NCBI GenBank assembly: GCA_029204225.1
Contig: CM055095.1
Span: 32,068,936 to 32,132,935, forward strand
Source: Diphasiastrum complanatum
Lineage: Eukaryota > Streptophyta > Lycopodiopsida > Lycopodiales > Lycopodiaceae
Direction of reading: 5' to 3'
DNA: 64,000 nt
How positions within the stretch are numbered: position 1 is the stretch's first letter; each line of letters begins with the position of its first letter. A program made the position numbers and the translations under genes. A model generated the notes under the pieces. That model was given only the letters and a program-made list of their open reading frames with translations, did no database searches and was not told the origin of the DNA. Positions 1 to 12,229 of the stretch are shown here, one piece after another.

Positions 1-687
1 AACTCTACACAATATCCATATCAATCTTTGATTGGGTCACAAATGTATGCAATGTTTTGTATCAGACCAGATCTGACATTTATATTCAATATACTTAGTC
101 TGTTTATGACAAATCCAGGTTTACAACATTGGAAGACTCTAAAAAGAGTCATGAAGTACATTCAAAGTACTAAAGCCTATGCACTATGCTATGATGGAAC
201 TATTCTTGAAGGATCAACTCTATATAGATACACCAATTCAGATTGGAGTGTAGATTCAAATATCAAAAAATCAGCCTCTGGTTATTGCTTTTATTTAGCA
301 GGTGGTCCAGTCTCCTAGAACAGCAGAAAGCATAAATCAATTTCTTTGTCTTCAACAGAAGCTGAATTTATTGGTGAAACTCAAGCTATAAAAAAAAAAG
401 CTATTTGGATCAGATTATTATTACAAGATATCTCCAACCAACAACTCAAAGCTACGACCATCTACTATGACAACTTATGTTGCATATCTCTTTCTTTCAA
501 TCCTAGGTTTCATTCTAATACTAAACACATTAAAATACATTTTCATTTTGTAAGAGAGAAAGTACTTGCAAAGCGAGTAGACTTAGTATATTGTGAAACT
601 AAGGAGATGGTTTCAAATATTTCTACTAAAGTTCTAATCAAAAAGTTCTTACATATAAGTCTTCAAATGAATCTAGATCTTTGTTAA
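1..687 (+). pseudogene. Ty1/Copia reverse transcriptase end and RNase H, fragment
   Basis: This is the 3' part of a Copia polyprotein running in one frame from the window edge. It shows the end of the RT domain (SRPD-like 'IRPDLTF', then a 'HWKTLKRVMKYI' helix), followed by RNase H with the 'SSTEAEFI' and 'TKHIKIHFHFVRE' signatures. One in-frame TAG at 316-318 replaces the tryptophan normally found before the NSRK motif; otherwise the frame stays open to the stop at 685-687. The upstream part of the element lies outside the window, and I cannot identify a matching LTR downstream. It is a decayed retrotransposon tail, not a host gene. Confidence 0.85.
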
Positions 688-828
688 AACCAAGGTGATC
701 TCCTTCATGAAGATTCATCATTGGATAACTAACATGTATTATGGGGTGAGCCTTGATCCTATTAGATAAATCTAGATGGTAAGCTAAAGATCAAATCTTT
801 TTCAAGACTTTATACAGTCCACTATATC
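688..828. other. Spacer between Copia tail and LTR of element F
   Basis: No gene is visible. It probably includes the 3' untranslated end of the preceding Copia fragment. The five bases before the F LTR are ATATC. Confidence 0.4.
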
Positions 829-1568
829 TGTAGTGGGTTTCTTTCCTTGCCTAACCTCAATCCAAGATCTAATCAATCTAGCATCAAAGAGATAAAATTA
901 GTTGTCACGCATAGATTTGTTCCCATGAGAGTGATAGTAGAGTTCAGATTTCAGCATGAATGGAAGATTCACATCTAGCTCTAACATCCAATAAACCTAA
1001 GCATTAACACTACATCTACTAACCCTAGATCCACAACAAGATAGCTTACTCTTTCTCTCTCTCTCTCTTTCTCCCTCATAGAAAGTATAATAACATGCAA
1101 TCTTAATAACAATCAGATCCAACAATTAGCAAAACACAAATAAAGCATGAGAGATGGAGGAAAAGTGATAGAGAGCAAGGACATTCATAAATCCATTTCA
1201 CAAGAGAACCAATTTGCTTCATTGAAATGAAGAAATGAACATGTGTAGGAACTCGAGTTGGTCCCTTTTTATAGTAGAGAGGAGGACCCTAGCCTCTGAA
1301 TCCTATTGGTCCATTTCTGCCTCCCTAATTATTCAAATTTAAAAAAGAGTGGAAACCATCCAAATTGGGAGAAACCCAACTTTATTCACTAACTTGACAT
1401 TTAGGCCCTGCGACATTAAAAGTCTCACAAAAAGACCTAAAGTTCTTTTATTGACTTGTAACTAATCAAATAACTATGTGATCATTGGGCTTACACACGC
1501 AAGATGCCAAATCTCTCTCACTTATTAACTAGGGTTAGGGTTGCCTTGGGATCTGCAAACCTCCAACA
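829..1568 (-). repeat. 3' LTR of element F
   Basis: About 740 bp with TG...CA ends. Read on the minus strand it has a TATA-like ACTATAAAAAG segment around 1270-1285 and an AATGAAGCAAAT stretch where the sister copies have AATAAAGC, a likely polyadenylation region. A CT-rich tract lies near 1050-1075. It is repeated at 5056-5799, 5801-6480 and, inverted, at 6483-7147. Confidence 0.85.
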
Positions 1569-1590
1569 GTATCCCCCACCAAAACTGGTG
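1569..1590 (-). other. Polypurine tract of element F
   Basis: On the minus strand the bases next to the LTR read TTTGGTGGGGGATAC, followed by TGTTGGAGG of the LTR. A G-rich purine tract directly upstream of a 3' LTR is the plus-strand primer site of LTR retrotransposons. It fixes the element's orientation. Confidence 0.7.
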
Positions 1591-1712
1591 GCGGTCCCAT
1601 GACACCTATGAGATGCAGTTACTGTGGGCTTTTATTGGCTTCACGACAAATCTTTATTAATTAATACTGCACCTTCTTCTTAAAACCGAGTCGGGCAGTG
1701 TTAAAATCCAAA

Positions 1713-3492
1713 TTATTGCGACAAAAAACAACGAAGGGCTCCGACAATCCATTTTGAAGTTGTCCAGGACATGAAGAGAGATTCCCAAGAGCCTCCCATC
1801 ATTGCTGCGCAGAAATACAGTCGAGCCATCGGCGGCTGATCCTTGATATTCTCTGAGGCCATTGGCTTATTTGGATCGAATGCCAAAGGAGGAATGCAAT
1901 CATTCCATCTCGTTGCCACGGATGCCAACAGAGTCAAATCTTTTGCAGTCTCATTGTCGGATCGAGAGAGTATATATACTCCCGCTGGTATGCTTGTAAT
2001 GTCCGGTGGAAATTCACTGATATGTCCCAAATGTAAGGTTGATGGATGATTGGCCGATTTGGTGTATGGATAGTAATTTTGTCCATGGCCAATTCCAAAT
2101 CCTTCCACCTATTCTTGCGCAACATCAGTACATAATATGGATCTATGCGCTCACATAACTCCTAATAGATTCTGGAGTTTTCTCAAAAATTGTAACTCTC
2201 CAAGCTGGCTGCTCTCCTAATGCGGGTATTTTATCCAATTCCTTCTCGGCATCTATTTAAGAGGTCTTAAACTTAAGGAACCAACCACCACATGAGGACT
2301 CATGAGGATGTTGCGCTAAAATACTCTGAATCTGGTCCTCGACGCTAATTGGCCTTCTGAATAATGGTGTGGTCCTTGATGAAGATGGACCCTGTTGCAC
2401 TGCCTGTGGAACTGGCTGTTGTTCTTCAATTTTTGGGGCTCCACCCTGGTCCATGTCCAAATCCAACCCTATATCCATTGGTGCTTCAGCTTGGTGTGGA
2501 GGGAGAATTGCGGCATGACTGGAACTAGGATTTGAGGTCCAGCTTCCAACACCTAAGCAGCAGCTTTTTCGTAGGCACTACTGGTTGCTTTAGCCTTTGC
2601 CAACTCAGTTGAAGCTGCACCTTTGAATTTGTCAAAGTGGCCTTGGAATTCCTGAAGCGCCACTTTGTAAGTTTCAACTTTTTTGAACAAATACGTGATC
2701 TCCGTCGGAGTTACTCGATGATCTAGTATTTGCGTCTGGAGATACGCATCACGCTCAAGGGTGGTCACATCCAATTCACCTTGGAGATGTGTGCAATCTT
2801 GCTCTGCCATCTGCAGTTGACCCTATAGCACCTACACTTGTTGCTTTGCATCCTGCACAGCCTTGTCCACCTGATCTTGAGCGGTTGTCAAGGCATTTTG
2901 CAATGAGCTAACATATTCTTCCATGCGATCAGCCAGTTGTTGTGTCGTCTTCTTCTCAGCTTCGGATTTTTCTTCATGTTGCTTGGTGATCTTCAACTCT
3001 CTGTCCAGCTGAATAATTTTCTAACTGGTGAGAGTATTCTCCGATCCCATATTTGAGATTCACTGCTTTATTTCTTTTTTCTTATCCAGCATAGACTGGA
3101 TCACTTGCGCAAGGCTTGAGACCAAACTAAGAGCATCACCAGAATCTACTGTGGTGGAGGTGGTAGCAACAGAAGGACCTGATGGTACTGTCCTTGGTTG
3201 GCATGGAATAGGTGCCTGTAACTCTTCTTCTTCAAAGAGGTCCTCCTCTTCATAGCCCTCAAGCATTGTGGCGTCGAACTGTTTTGGTGATTTGAAGCTT
3301 GCTTGACCCGAAGTGTGGCTGGTGCAGCTTCAGCTTGAGGTTGCTGGGATAGATGGAATGAATCTTCAATACCCGTAGTAGTATCATGGAATTGTTTGAA
3401 TCCTCTTCTAGAGGGTTGGAGTTCAAAGGTGTAGCCGGTTGTAGTATAGGGGTCCATTCATTGGGAGCCGTCCGTGCACGCCTGCATAGCAA
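1713..3492 (-). pseudogene. Accessory coiled-coil ORF of element F, broken
   Basis: Read from 3492 down to 1713, the minus strand encodes pieces of one protein in shifting frames. First comes a Gln/Ser/Pro-rich N-terminal part (3457-3060), then a long heptad-like coiled coil (about 3010-2553, rich in Glu, Lys, Gln), a short Pro/Gln linker (2478-2257), and a globular C-terminal segment (2108-1713) with a 'RWNDCIPPLAFD' motif. Several stops and frameshifts break it. The order and the sequences 'TELAKAKATSSAYEK' and 'RWNDCIPPLAFD' match the accessory ORF of element B near 20-21 kb. It occupies the env-like position next to the 3' LTR. Function is unknown; a structural or targeting role is only a guess. 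Confidence 0.65.
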
Positions 3493-3638
3493 GAGAGAGA
3501 GAAAGGAGATAGAGAGAGGAGAGAGAGTTTAGAGAGAGGAGAGAGGACAGAGAGTTTAGAGAGAGAGAGAGCTCACCAAGGATGGTTGGGGCTATGGGGG
3601 CTCGAGCGCCTACCCATAGCTATGCACCAATCACCCTT

Positions 3639-4040
<402 letters not shown>

Positions 4041-5055
4041 TTAGAACTTAAAAATAGAACTGGCGAAGGTTCCCTAGGCGAAGATTGGCTCGACGAACGT
4101 TCAGTAGTGCTATTTTTGAAAAAAAAAACAAAAAAAAAAAAAAAACTCTCTGATGAGGTTTTCTTTGACAATTTCTATGGAAATAACCTTCGTCAAACTC
4201 TCAAATTAAAAACCTGACACAAGCAAAGCTAGGGTAAACACGGCGAAGGTTTCTGGCACACAACACACAGTTTATATAGTTTGGTGAGGGTAAAAATCAA
4301 GATTTTCTATGATCTAGATAGGAAGAATGTTCGTCTAACTCAAAAATAGTATTTTATTATAAATATAATGTTCTAGAATCTTGGCGAAGGTTTTGGCGAA
4401 GAATCAAGAGTAATATTGGTATTTTTGCAAAAAGAAGACTTTTTTGGCAAAAATATGACAATATGACAATTGATTCTCTGAGAAAACCTTCTATTTCTGA
4501 TATTATTCTTCGCCAACCTGGATAGATCTTAATCACACCTATGCACAATGAATTAGGTGAAGGTTTTTTTTTCTGTATTTGTAGGGTTTTGGTGATTTTT
4601 AGATGTTTTTTGATGGTTTTTTTTATGTTTCTAGAAATCTGCTGGGAAGGATTGTTTGCCCTTCACACTAAAGGTTCTATAATCAAAACCGAAGTTGTCT
4701 ACAACTCGGCGAAGGTTTCTTGAAAGGGGGCAAAAAGTTATCAGCTCTGATGACGATTTATGTTCTCTTTTGACTAAAATATGACAGATTTGATCGATTT
4801 TTGTTGTTTTCTTTATATCTCAGATCCAAATGGATCTTAAGATTGGTGATCTGAATAGCTTTCCCTATTCCACAATCAAATTAGATTTTAAACAAGCAAA
4901 TCCACTCAAATCAAGTAAAATCACTCCAAAACTAACCCTAAATGCAAATCTAACACAATTCATGCAACGACAAGATGCCTAATGCAAGCTAACCATCCAA
5001 CAAACATGCTGCAAATTGAAAAATTGGCGTAACTCCCTAGCAAAGACTCAAAAAT
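4041..5055 (-). other. Leader of element F with repeated GGCGAAGGTT motifs
   Basis: No open gene. The decamer GGCGAAGGTT or close variants appear at about 4062, 4242, 4382, 4552 and 4707, with inverted forms (AACCTTCGTC near 4186, TTCTTCGCCAACC near 4506). Next to the 5' LTR, the minus strand reads a sequence weakly similar to the tRNA-Asp primer site seen in element B. Stop codons are frequent in all frames. Confidence 0.55.
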
Positions 5056-5799
5056 TGTAATGGGTTTCCTTCCTTGCCTAACCTCAATCCAAGATCTAAT
5101 CAATCTAGCATCAAAGAGATGAAGTTAGTTGTCACGCATAGATTCGTTCCATGAGAGCGATAGTATAGTTCAGATTTCAGCATGAATGGAAGATTCACAT
5201 CTAGCTCTAACATCCATTAACCCTAAGCATTAACACTACATCTACTAACACTAGATCCACAACAAGATAGCTTACTCTTTCTCTCTCTCGCTTTCTCCCT
5301 CATAAAAAGTATATTAACATGCAATCCCAATAACAATCAAATCCAACAATTAGCAAAACACAAATAAGCATGAGAGATGGAGGAAAAGTGATAGAGAGCA
5401 AGGACATTCATAAATCCATTTCACAAGAGAACCAATTTGCTTTATTGAATTGAAGAAATGAACATGTGTAGGAACTCGAGTTGGTCTCTTTTTATAATAG
5501 AGAGGAGGACCCTGGCCTCTGAATCCTATTTGTCCATTTCTACCTCTCTAATTATTCAAATTTAAAAAAGAGTGGCAACCATCCATATTGGAGGGAAACC
5601 CAACTTTATTCACTAACTTGACATTTAGGCCCTGCAACATTAAAAGTCCCGCAAAAAGGCCTAAAGTCCTTTTATTGACTTTCTAATTAATCAAATCGCT
5701 ATGTGATCATCAGGTTGGACTTACACACGCAGGGTGCCAAATCCTTCTCACTTATTAACTAGGGTTAGGGTTGCCTTGGGATCCACAAACCCTCCAACA
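5056..5799 (-). repeat. 5' LTR of element F
   Basis: 744 bp, beginning TGTAATGGG and ending CCTCCAACA on the plus strand. It is nearly collinear with 829-1568, with scattered substitutions and small indels. On the minus strand it has a TATA-like TATTATAAAAAGAG and an AATAAAGC signal in the expected order. A two-unit TAGGGTTAGGG near 5758 is an LTR-internal sequence, not a telomere. Confidence 0.8.
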
Positions 5800-5800
5800 A

Positions 5801-6480
5801 TTTCTTTCCTTGCCTAACCTCAATCTAATCAATCTAGCATAAAAGAGATGAAGTTAGTTGTCACGCATAGATTCGTTCCCATGAGAGCGATAGTATAGTT
5901 CAGATTTCAGCATGAATGAAAGATTCACATCTAACTCTTACATCCATTAAACCTAAGCATTAACACTACCACTAACACTAGATCCACAACAAGATAGCTT
6001 ACTCTTTCTCTCTCTCCCTTTCTCCCTCATAAAAAGTATTATAACATGCAATCCCAATAACAATCAAATCCAACAATTAGCAAAACACAAATAAGCATGA
6101 GAGATAGAGGAAAAGTGATAGAGAACAAGGACATTCATAAATCCATTTCACAAGAGAACTAATCTGCTTTATTGAAATGAAAAAATGAGCATGTGTCGAG
6201 TTGGTCTCTTTTTATAGTAGAGAGGAGGACCCTGGCCTCTGAATCCTATTGGTCCATTTCTACCTCCTTAATCATTCAAATTTAAAAAAGAGTGAAAGCC
6301 ATCCAAATTGGAGGGAAACCCAACTTTATTCACTAACTTGACATTTAGGCCCTGCGACATTAAAAGTTCCGCAAAAAGGTCTAAAGTCCTTTTATTGACT
6401 TTCTAATTAATCAAATCTCTATGTGATCATCGCGTTGGACTTACACATGCAAAGTGTCAAATCCCTCTCACTTATTAACT
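5801..6480 (-). repeat. Truncated third copy of the F LTR
   Basis: This copy starts immediately after the 5056-5799 copy but lacks the first nine bases (TGTAGTGGG), and it stops about 45 bases short of the other end. The TATA and AATAAA-type signals are retained. It lies tandem to the second copy and head to head with the next. Confidence 0.85.
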
Positions 6481-6482
6481 CA

Positions 6483-7147
6483 GGAGTTGGCACCCTACGT
6501 GTGTAAGTCCAACCCGATGATCACATTGTTATTTGATTAGTTACAAGTCAATAAAAGGACTTTAGGCCTTTTTTGCGGGACTTTAATGTCGCAGGGCCTA
6601 AATGTCAAGTTAGTGAATAAAGTTGGGTTTCCCTCCAATTTGGATGGTTCCCACTCTTTTTTAAATTTAAAGACTTAGAGAGGCAGAAATGGACCAATAG
6701 GATTCAGAGGCCAGGGTCCTCCTCTACTATAAAAAGAGAACAACTCGAGTTCCTACACATGCTCATTTCTTCATTTCAATAAAGCAGATTGGTTCTCTTG
6801 TGAAATGGATTTATGAATGTCCTTGCTCTCTATCACTTTTCCTTTATCTCTCATGCTTATTTGTGTTTTGCTAATTGTTGGATTTGATTGTTATTGGGAT
6901 TGCATGTTATTATACTTTTTATGAGGGAGAAAGGGAGGGAGAGAAAGAGTAAGGTATCCTATTGTGGATCTAGTGTTAGTGGATGTAGTGTTAATGCTTA
7001 GAGTTAATGGATGTTAGATTTAGATGTGAATCTTCCATTCATGCTGAAATCTGAACTATACTATCGCTCTCATGGGAACGAATCTATGCGTGACAACTAA
7101 CTTCATCTCTTTGATGCTAGATTGATTAGATCTTGGATTGAGGTTAG
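6483..7147 (+). repeat. Inverted fourth copy of the F LTR
   Basis: The same LTR in the opposite orientation: CTACTATAAAAAGAG near 6725 is followed by AATAAAGCAG near 6778. It is truncated at both ends, and at 7147 it joins a gag-protease fragment of another Gypsy element. With 5801-6480 it forms an inverted repeat of about 670 bp per arm with almost no spacer. Confidence 0.85.
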
Positions 7148-7154
7148 ATATCCT

Positions 7155-7561
7155 CTTTTTTCTGCATGAAGATTTGGATAGACTCCAGATGTTGTTGGTA
7201 TATCAGTTAATGGTATAGAATCAGTAGGTACTGGATCCGCTACTAGTTCTTTCTGCTTATGTGCTCTGGTGACCACCATCAAGGGTACACTTGGTTTATT
7301 TTGAGCTACTAGTCTTCACTTGATGGTTATTAAATTTACAGGAGCTTTAGTTGGTGGTGGCTTCGGTCTTGCTGGACAGTCTTTATAGCAACACCCATAA
7401 CCACAGTCACAACAAAATGGTACAATTTTTTTTTTATTTGGACATTTTTCAACTCTGTGATTTTCTCCACATGCAAAACATCCAAGTGGTGCTCTGGTCC
7501 AGTTTCTAGATGCTTGTTGTTGTGCGGAAGCATAAATAACATACACAACAACACCCGCCAT
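7155..7561 (-). pseudogene. Gypsy gag zinc knuckles and protease start, fragment
   Basis: On the minus strand a CCHC knuckle 'CFACGENHRVEKC' is followed by a second Cys cluster 'CCDCGYGCCYKDC'. After one stop comes a 'MVVTRAHKQKE' segment, as found at the gag-protease junction of plant Gypsy elements. The same two-knuckle layout is seen in element E at 9630-9750, so it comes from a related family. It is cut at 7147 by the inverted LTR and at about 7570 by the palindrome array. Confidence 0.7.
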
Positions 7562-7599
7562 GATTGCGACGTGAATCGTGAGCTTGATTTTATTTTAAT

Positions 7600-8070
7600 T
7601 TGTCGCGGACGTCGGAAAAACACGTCGCTATAAGGTCTTCGAAATACGACGACTTTAAAAAATGTCGCATTACGATGGGCACAATGTGCCGGATTCTGAA
7701 ACGTATTTTTTCGATTACGCAAACCCGATCTGACATGGACGTCGCAATGCGACGTATGACGTGGACATCGCATTGCGACGTCCGACGTGTATGTCACATT
7801 GCGACGTCCAAAGACGTCACAAACGCTCTGACGTGGATGTCGCATTGCGACGTTTCCAAATTCAGTCGGATTTCAACGTCTGTAAACACAGAATGATGCC
7901 AAAATTTCACCGACGGATGTCCAATGCCCATCCGACGTATGCTTGGACGTCGGATTCCGACGTTCCATATAGTTGTCGGATTCTGACATCTGTTAACAGA
8001 ATGATCAAAAAATATGTTTGACGTGTGTCCGACGTCTATCCGACGCATTAGGACGTCGGATTCCGACATC
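7600..8070. repeat. Array of GTCGCATTGCGAC / GTCGGATTCCGAC palindromes
   Basis: Short hairpin units recur: GTCGCAATGCGAC at 7741, related forms at 7767 and 7792, GTCGCATTGCGAC at 7839, and a second type GTCGGATTCCGAC at 7949, 7975 (one change) and 8055. GACGT links are common between them, so the stretch is rich in CpG in an otherwise AT-rich window. ORFs on both strands here are by-products. It could be the subterminal repeats of a DNA transposon that bind its transposase; no transposase gene is visible beside it. Confidence 0.75.
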
Positions 8071-8457
8071 CCAAATTAAGTAAAAAAGATAAAAAATGTA
8101 TTAAAAATAGCGCGCGTATTTTTATTGGGTTGTTCTTGGAGTTGAGTTCTTGGAGACGCGATGTTCATGAATTGTTTTTAAAACAAAATTTTTGAGTTGC
8201 ATTCAACATTTGGATCAAAAAACAAACTAAGCATGAGGTACTTTTCATTTTTAAACTACTTTTCATTATTAATGACAATACTTTATTGCATTGCTTTGTG
8301 CACATCATAAATTTCATTTAGATTTTTAGATATAATATTGATCGTTGTTTTGAAATCCGACATTTCTTAGTTGATTATTACGTCAATCCACATCCCTAAA
8401 TTTTTTTTTTTCTCGACCGACGGATTCGCGTCCACAAAAACAACACAATAGTACCCA
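8071..8457. other. No gene seen; leader of Gypsy E gag
   Basis: AT-rich sequence with homopolymer runs (T run near 8400). I see no ORF, primer-binding site or LTR. It precedes the E gag start. Confidence 0.4.
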
Positions 8458-9756
8458 ATGGTCGACAATACAGATCCTGAAATCCCCGAAGATTATCCAT
8501 ACGAGATCAGGTCCCCTGTAGCTGAACAAATCAGACGTCATAGGTTCTATCGAATGCGGGCCCAAATACACGAGCCATCCACAACTCCATTCGAGGGACA
8601 AGAACCTAATAGAGCTGAGTCCTCACGCGCATAACCCCAATTTTATGGTGCTGAACCCTCACAGGCCAGAACCAACCTTAATGGAGTCTCTGCTACCCAC
8701 AATGCTCATCATGAGAGACGTACACCCAAGCTAGATCTACCAAAGTTTGATTGTAGTTCGGACCCTCAAAGATTTTTGCAAATATTTGAAAATGCATGTG
8801 ACGTGTATGGCGAAACATCTCCCGATGCTATGGTCCAACTGTTTTCGATGACCATGATCGCTAAAGCACGTGATTGGTTTTTCAACCTTGATCGTGAAGA
8901 TAAGACAGACTGGTCAATCTTGAAAGAGTAATTTATCAAGCATTTTAAGTCGAGTCCTTTTGTCAAATTGAGTAACATCAAGATGGCAAAGGATGAACGC
9001 GTACGAGACTATATCAAGCGTTTCAAATGTCTCAAAAGTCAAGTACAAGAACAACCCTCCAAACAGATGCTCATCATCTGGTTCTTAGTTGGCCTTCCAA
9101 GATGGATTAGATGCGAGCTTAAATCCAATGACAAATATATGAGCCTCAAATTAGCTATGTCTGACGCCATTAAAGAAGAAGACGAGGGATCAGATGTTGA
9201 CAAATCCAGGGAAAGGCGAGCACCACGTGCTCCTATCAATGAGTCAAAGCCAATCGAGGACACCCGAGATCAGCTTTGGAGATCCTAGTTGGAGTTGCTT
9301 AATAAGCAACATCAACTACAGATGGAAAAACTCACCAATGAGTTTCAAGCTACCCTAAAGTCTATCCAAAGTAGTATGCCTAGTCAGTCAAACCATGCAC
9401 ATGTACCTTATAGACGAAAACCCATATGGTTCCCACACTGCCGGGCTACGCATCCTGTTGATGCTTGTCCTTCATATCGGCCTATCCAAGCACATATAGT
9501 TCAACAATATGAAGAACATCCATCAGGGTCTGTAAATGCCTTGACTTATCATGAATATCCACCTGAAAGTCCAGAACCATTAGCCATACAAGATGGCTAT
9601 GCTGTTATACAAGGGCCATTGCACACCAGATGTTTCATCTGTGGTGAAACTGGCCACTTCATGGTTGATTGTTGAGTCAAGACCAAGTACCATGCTGAGT
9701 GTCCTGACTGTATCAAAAAACATAGTTTCAAAGACTGTCCAAAACAAACCAACTAA
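8458..9756 (+). pseudogene. Ty3/Gypsy gag of element E, with stops
   Basis: From the ATG at 8458 a single frame reads a Gypsy gag: an N-terminal acidic region, the retrotransposon-gag core ('PKLDLPKFDCSSDPQRFL' near 8730, 'AKARDWFFNLD' near 8865, 'ERVRDYIKRF' near 9000), and a CCHC knuckle 'CFICGETGHFMVDC' near 9632, with a second Cys/His cluster 'CPDCIKKHSFKDC' just after. In-frame stops lie near 8632, 8930, 9286 and 9673, so it is dead. Gag would package element RNA in cytoplasmic particles. The two-knuckle arrangement matches 7155-7561. Confidence 0.85.
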
Positions 9757-12229
9757 GATTCTACCTGCCTATCACGTCAGTTATGAATCACAATAGGATC
9801 CTCACGACAACAACACGAGCACCATAGCAACCAACAGTTAAACCTACTGCTCAATTGAGAAGTTTCTTGTGAACTTCTACATTACCGCACAATATACCAG
9901 CTCCAAAATGTCAGAAGACACTAATATCAAATGAGTGCTTGTCGAAAGAAAGTGAAACCGATATTCCGTCATCTGCTACAATGTCCAACCATGAGCAACC
10001 TCCACAGGGAATTGACAGTTTTTTTCCCCTTCTACAACCTCAAATCTATTTGTCTTTCCACATGCTGCTAAGATTTCCAATGTGCCAATCCACAATAAAT
10101 CTAGGATTCGGAAATCCATATAGAGATTTGGTTCTGAATCTCTTGTTCAAAGAGGTCCTCAAGACATAGTACCTCAACCATACCTGCATTTCAAGCTATA
10201 TCTTACAACATCTGCTATCAATAATGGTAGATTATAGTGTCACCAACCTTGCCTTGTTTTGACAAGGGCATATGAGAGTAAGTCTCCTTACTCTACAAAC
10301 AATGGAATATTTCAACTATCAAGGTAAATTATTAATGTTGATGAATGCAAGTTTTGTTCGATAAGTGCTATACAGTTCTCACTCTCTGTAATGTTTGTTT
10401 ATTCCCTTGTTTCTCTTCACCTATTTTGTGGTTGATTTTTGCATGAGAAATAGCTACTGCACGAGAACCTTCTGTAGAGCATCTCCATAACACATTTTCA
10501 TTCATCTATCTTCAAATCCCCTTGTACAACAGTCTTAGATTTTTGAAAAAAATGAGAAATCCATGTCAAATTAGAGTTTATTCCTACATCTCATTGCCAT
10601 ATTCATCTTCGAGTCAACTATAGCAAGATCGAAACAAAAGTTTGTGCAACCTGCAGATCAAAGGTTTTCCTTGAGACTGGAACTTCAATTGAGAAAAGAA
10701 TTGCGGAATTGCCCAGAAGCAATATGGAGGATACAGCCTCCCCGAAGTTAGAATCTGCCTAGAAACTAGAAGTGAAATCATCAATGGCATATACAAGTGG
10801 TAAGAAAGAAGACACGCGAGAAGCACTCATGCATGTAGAGTTGTGAAGCTGTTGAGAGCTCTCCAAATTTTGAGAATGTCAACCCATTACAACAATAAGA
10901 CATTCTGGCTAAATTGTGACAATTTACGAAAACGGTTTTTGATAAAGACTAACAACAATAAACACTTGGTTTTATAAAAGCGAACAATGATCTACGCTTT
11001 TTCAAGTGCCGATCGAAGACGCCAATGCGGAAGCAGAGCAACATCGTCCAATGTGAGTTGCAGTGGGTCCTGCAACACATCAGGGGTGGGATGATGTTGG
11101 CTGATTCTGACGAATCCCCAAGATACTTGGACAGAGCAACTCAAGAGCACCTCTCACCTTAGACTGAGGAGGTCTCTAAGAAGACGAGACGAACGAAGAC
11201 TGAGAGCCGAGTATGAGAGCCGAGAAATACTAGTAGTAATGACAAGCAAGAACTATGTAAGCCTCATGGTGAATCCCGAAAGATGGAATGACCATGTAGG
11301 AACTAGTATTTCTAGACAAATGTAATAAATGCAAGTAGACCTCTCTTTAAAAAAGTAGAGTGAGCCACCTTTTGATGGTGACCTCTAGTGGAGAGCATTA
11401 TTCCACTTGTAATTTGTGAAATGTGGAAATTCCACTAGGATGCCACCTAAGGAGCTCTCTTGCTTATTTAAAAGACTCCCTCTTTGAGTAGAGGAGTTTT
11501 TTGTGTATTGTATCAACTCCATGCTGAAATGAGAAGAGCCTCCATGAGTTAGATGCATCCATTGAGGTCCTTGATCATGATGGTTTTCTTGAGTGATGCC
11601 CCTATGATCATGCCCTTCCATTCATATTGTGTGTGGTTGTGGATTTAGAGTGGATTAGTTTTCTTGCTTTCCTAGTTGTGGATTAGATTTCATGTTTTCT
11701 TGTGGATTAATGTAGGAGCCAACATTCAAGTAAACTAAATAGGCTAGAAATGTGGCATAAATCTTGCATATTCTCTAACATTCTAGTTCTTGATATTCTT
11801 GGGATGTCCAAGAATCAAAAGACTGGTTGGTTTCTTGATTCTTGGACTTCTAACATGCTGTAGATTAGTTTTTGTTTCTTGTTTTGTCAATTTATGCAAG
11901 TAAAATAGTGTAGGATCTGATTTTAGTTCATTTTACAACAAAGTAGAAGTAGGAATCCATCATTGTTCAACTGAGCAGTAACGTAGATCATTTGTTGAAC
12001 GCATTGGCTTGTATTTTGGTTGATTATGCATGTGCATTCAGTTCAAGAGTGCATCCGGATGTCCTCTGACAGGCAGGACAATACTACAATGATTATCTAC
12101 CCCTTCTGCCTAATCTGGGCCTTAAAACAAGAAAGGAAATCTCAAGAAGTGCCCACAATCTCTGCTGATAGGCAGAAGAAGAAAGAAACAAGGAAGAACT
12201 ATTAAACAGACTCTAGGACAGAGAATATG
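9757..12229. other. No gene recognised; one promoter-like stretch
   Basis: No reading frame resembles a known protein. Protease and RT, expected between E gag and E integrase, are missing. At 11475-11490 a TATTTAAAAGACTCCC TATA-like element lies in a segment that reads like an LTR (11340-11990), but I found no second copy and no clear ends. The rest is plain AT-rich sequence. Confidence 0.4.

Noticed and set aside
1530-1545. Telomere-like AGGGTTAGGG
   Set aside because: Only two units, and it recurs at the same place in each F LTR copy, so it belongs to the LTR.
7600-8070. CRISPR-like array
   Set aside because: Units are short palindromes with irregular spacing and no unique spacers, in plant nuclear DNA.
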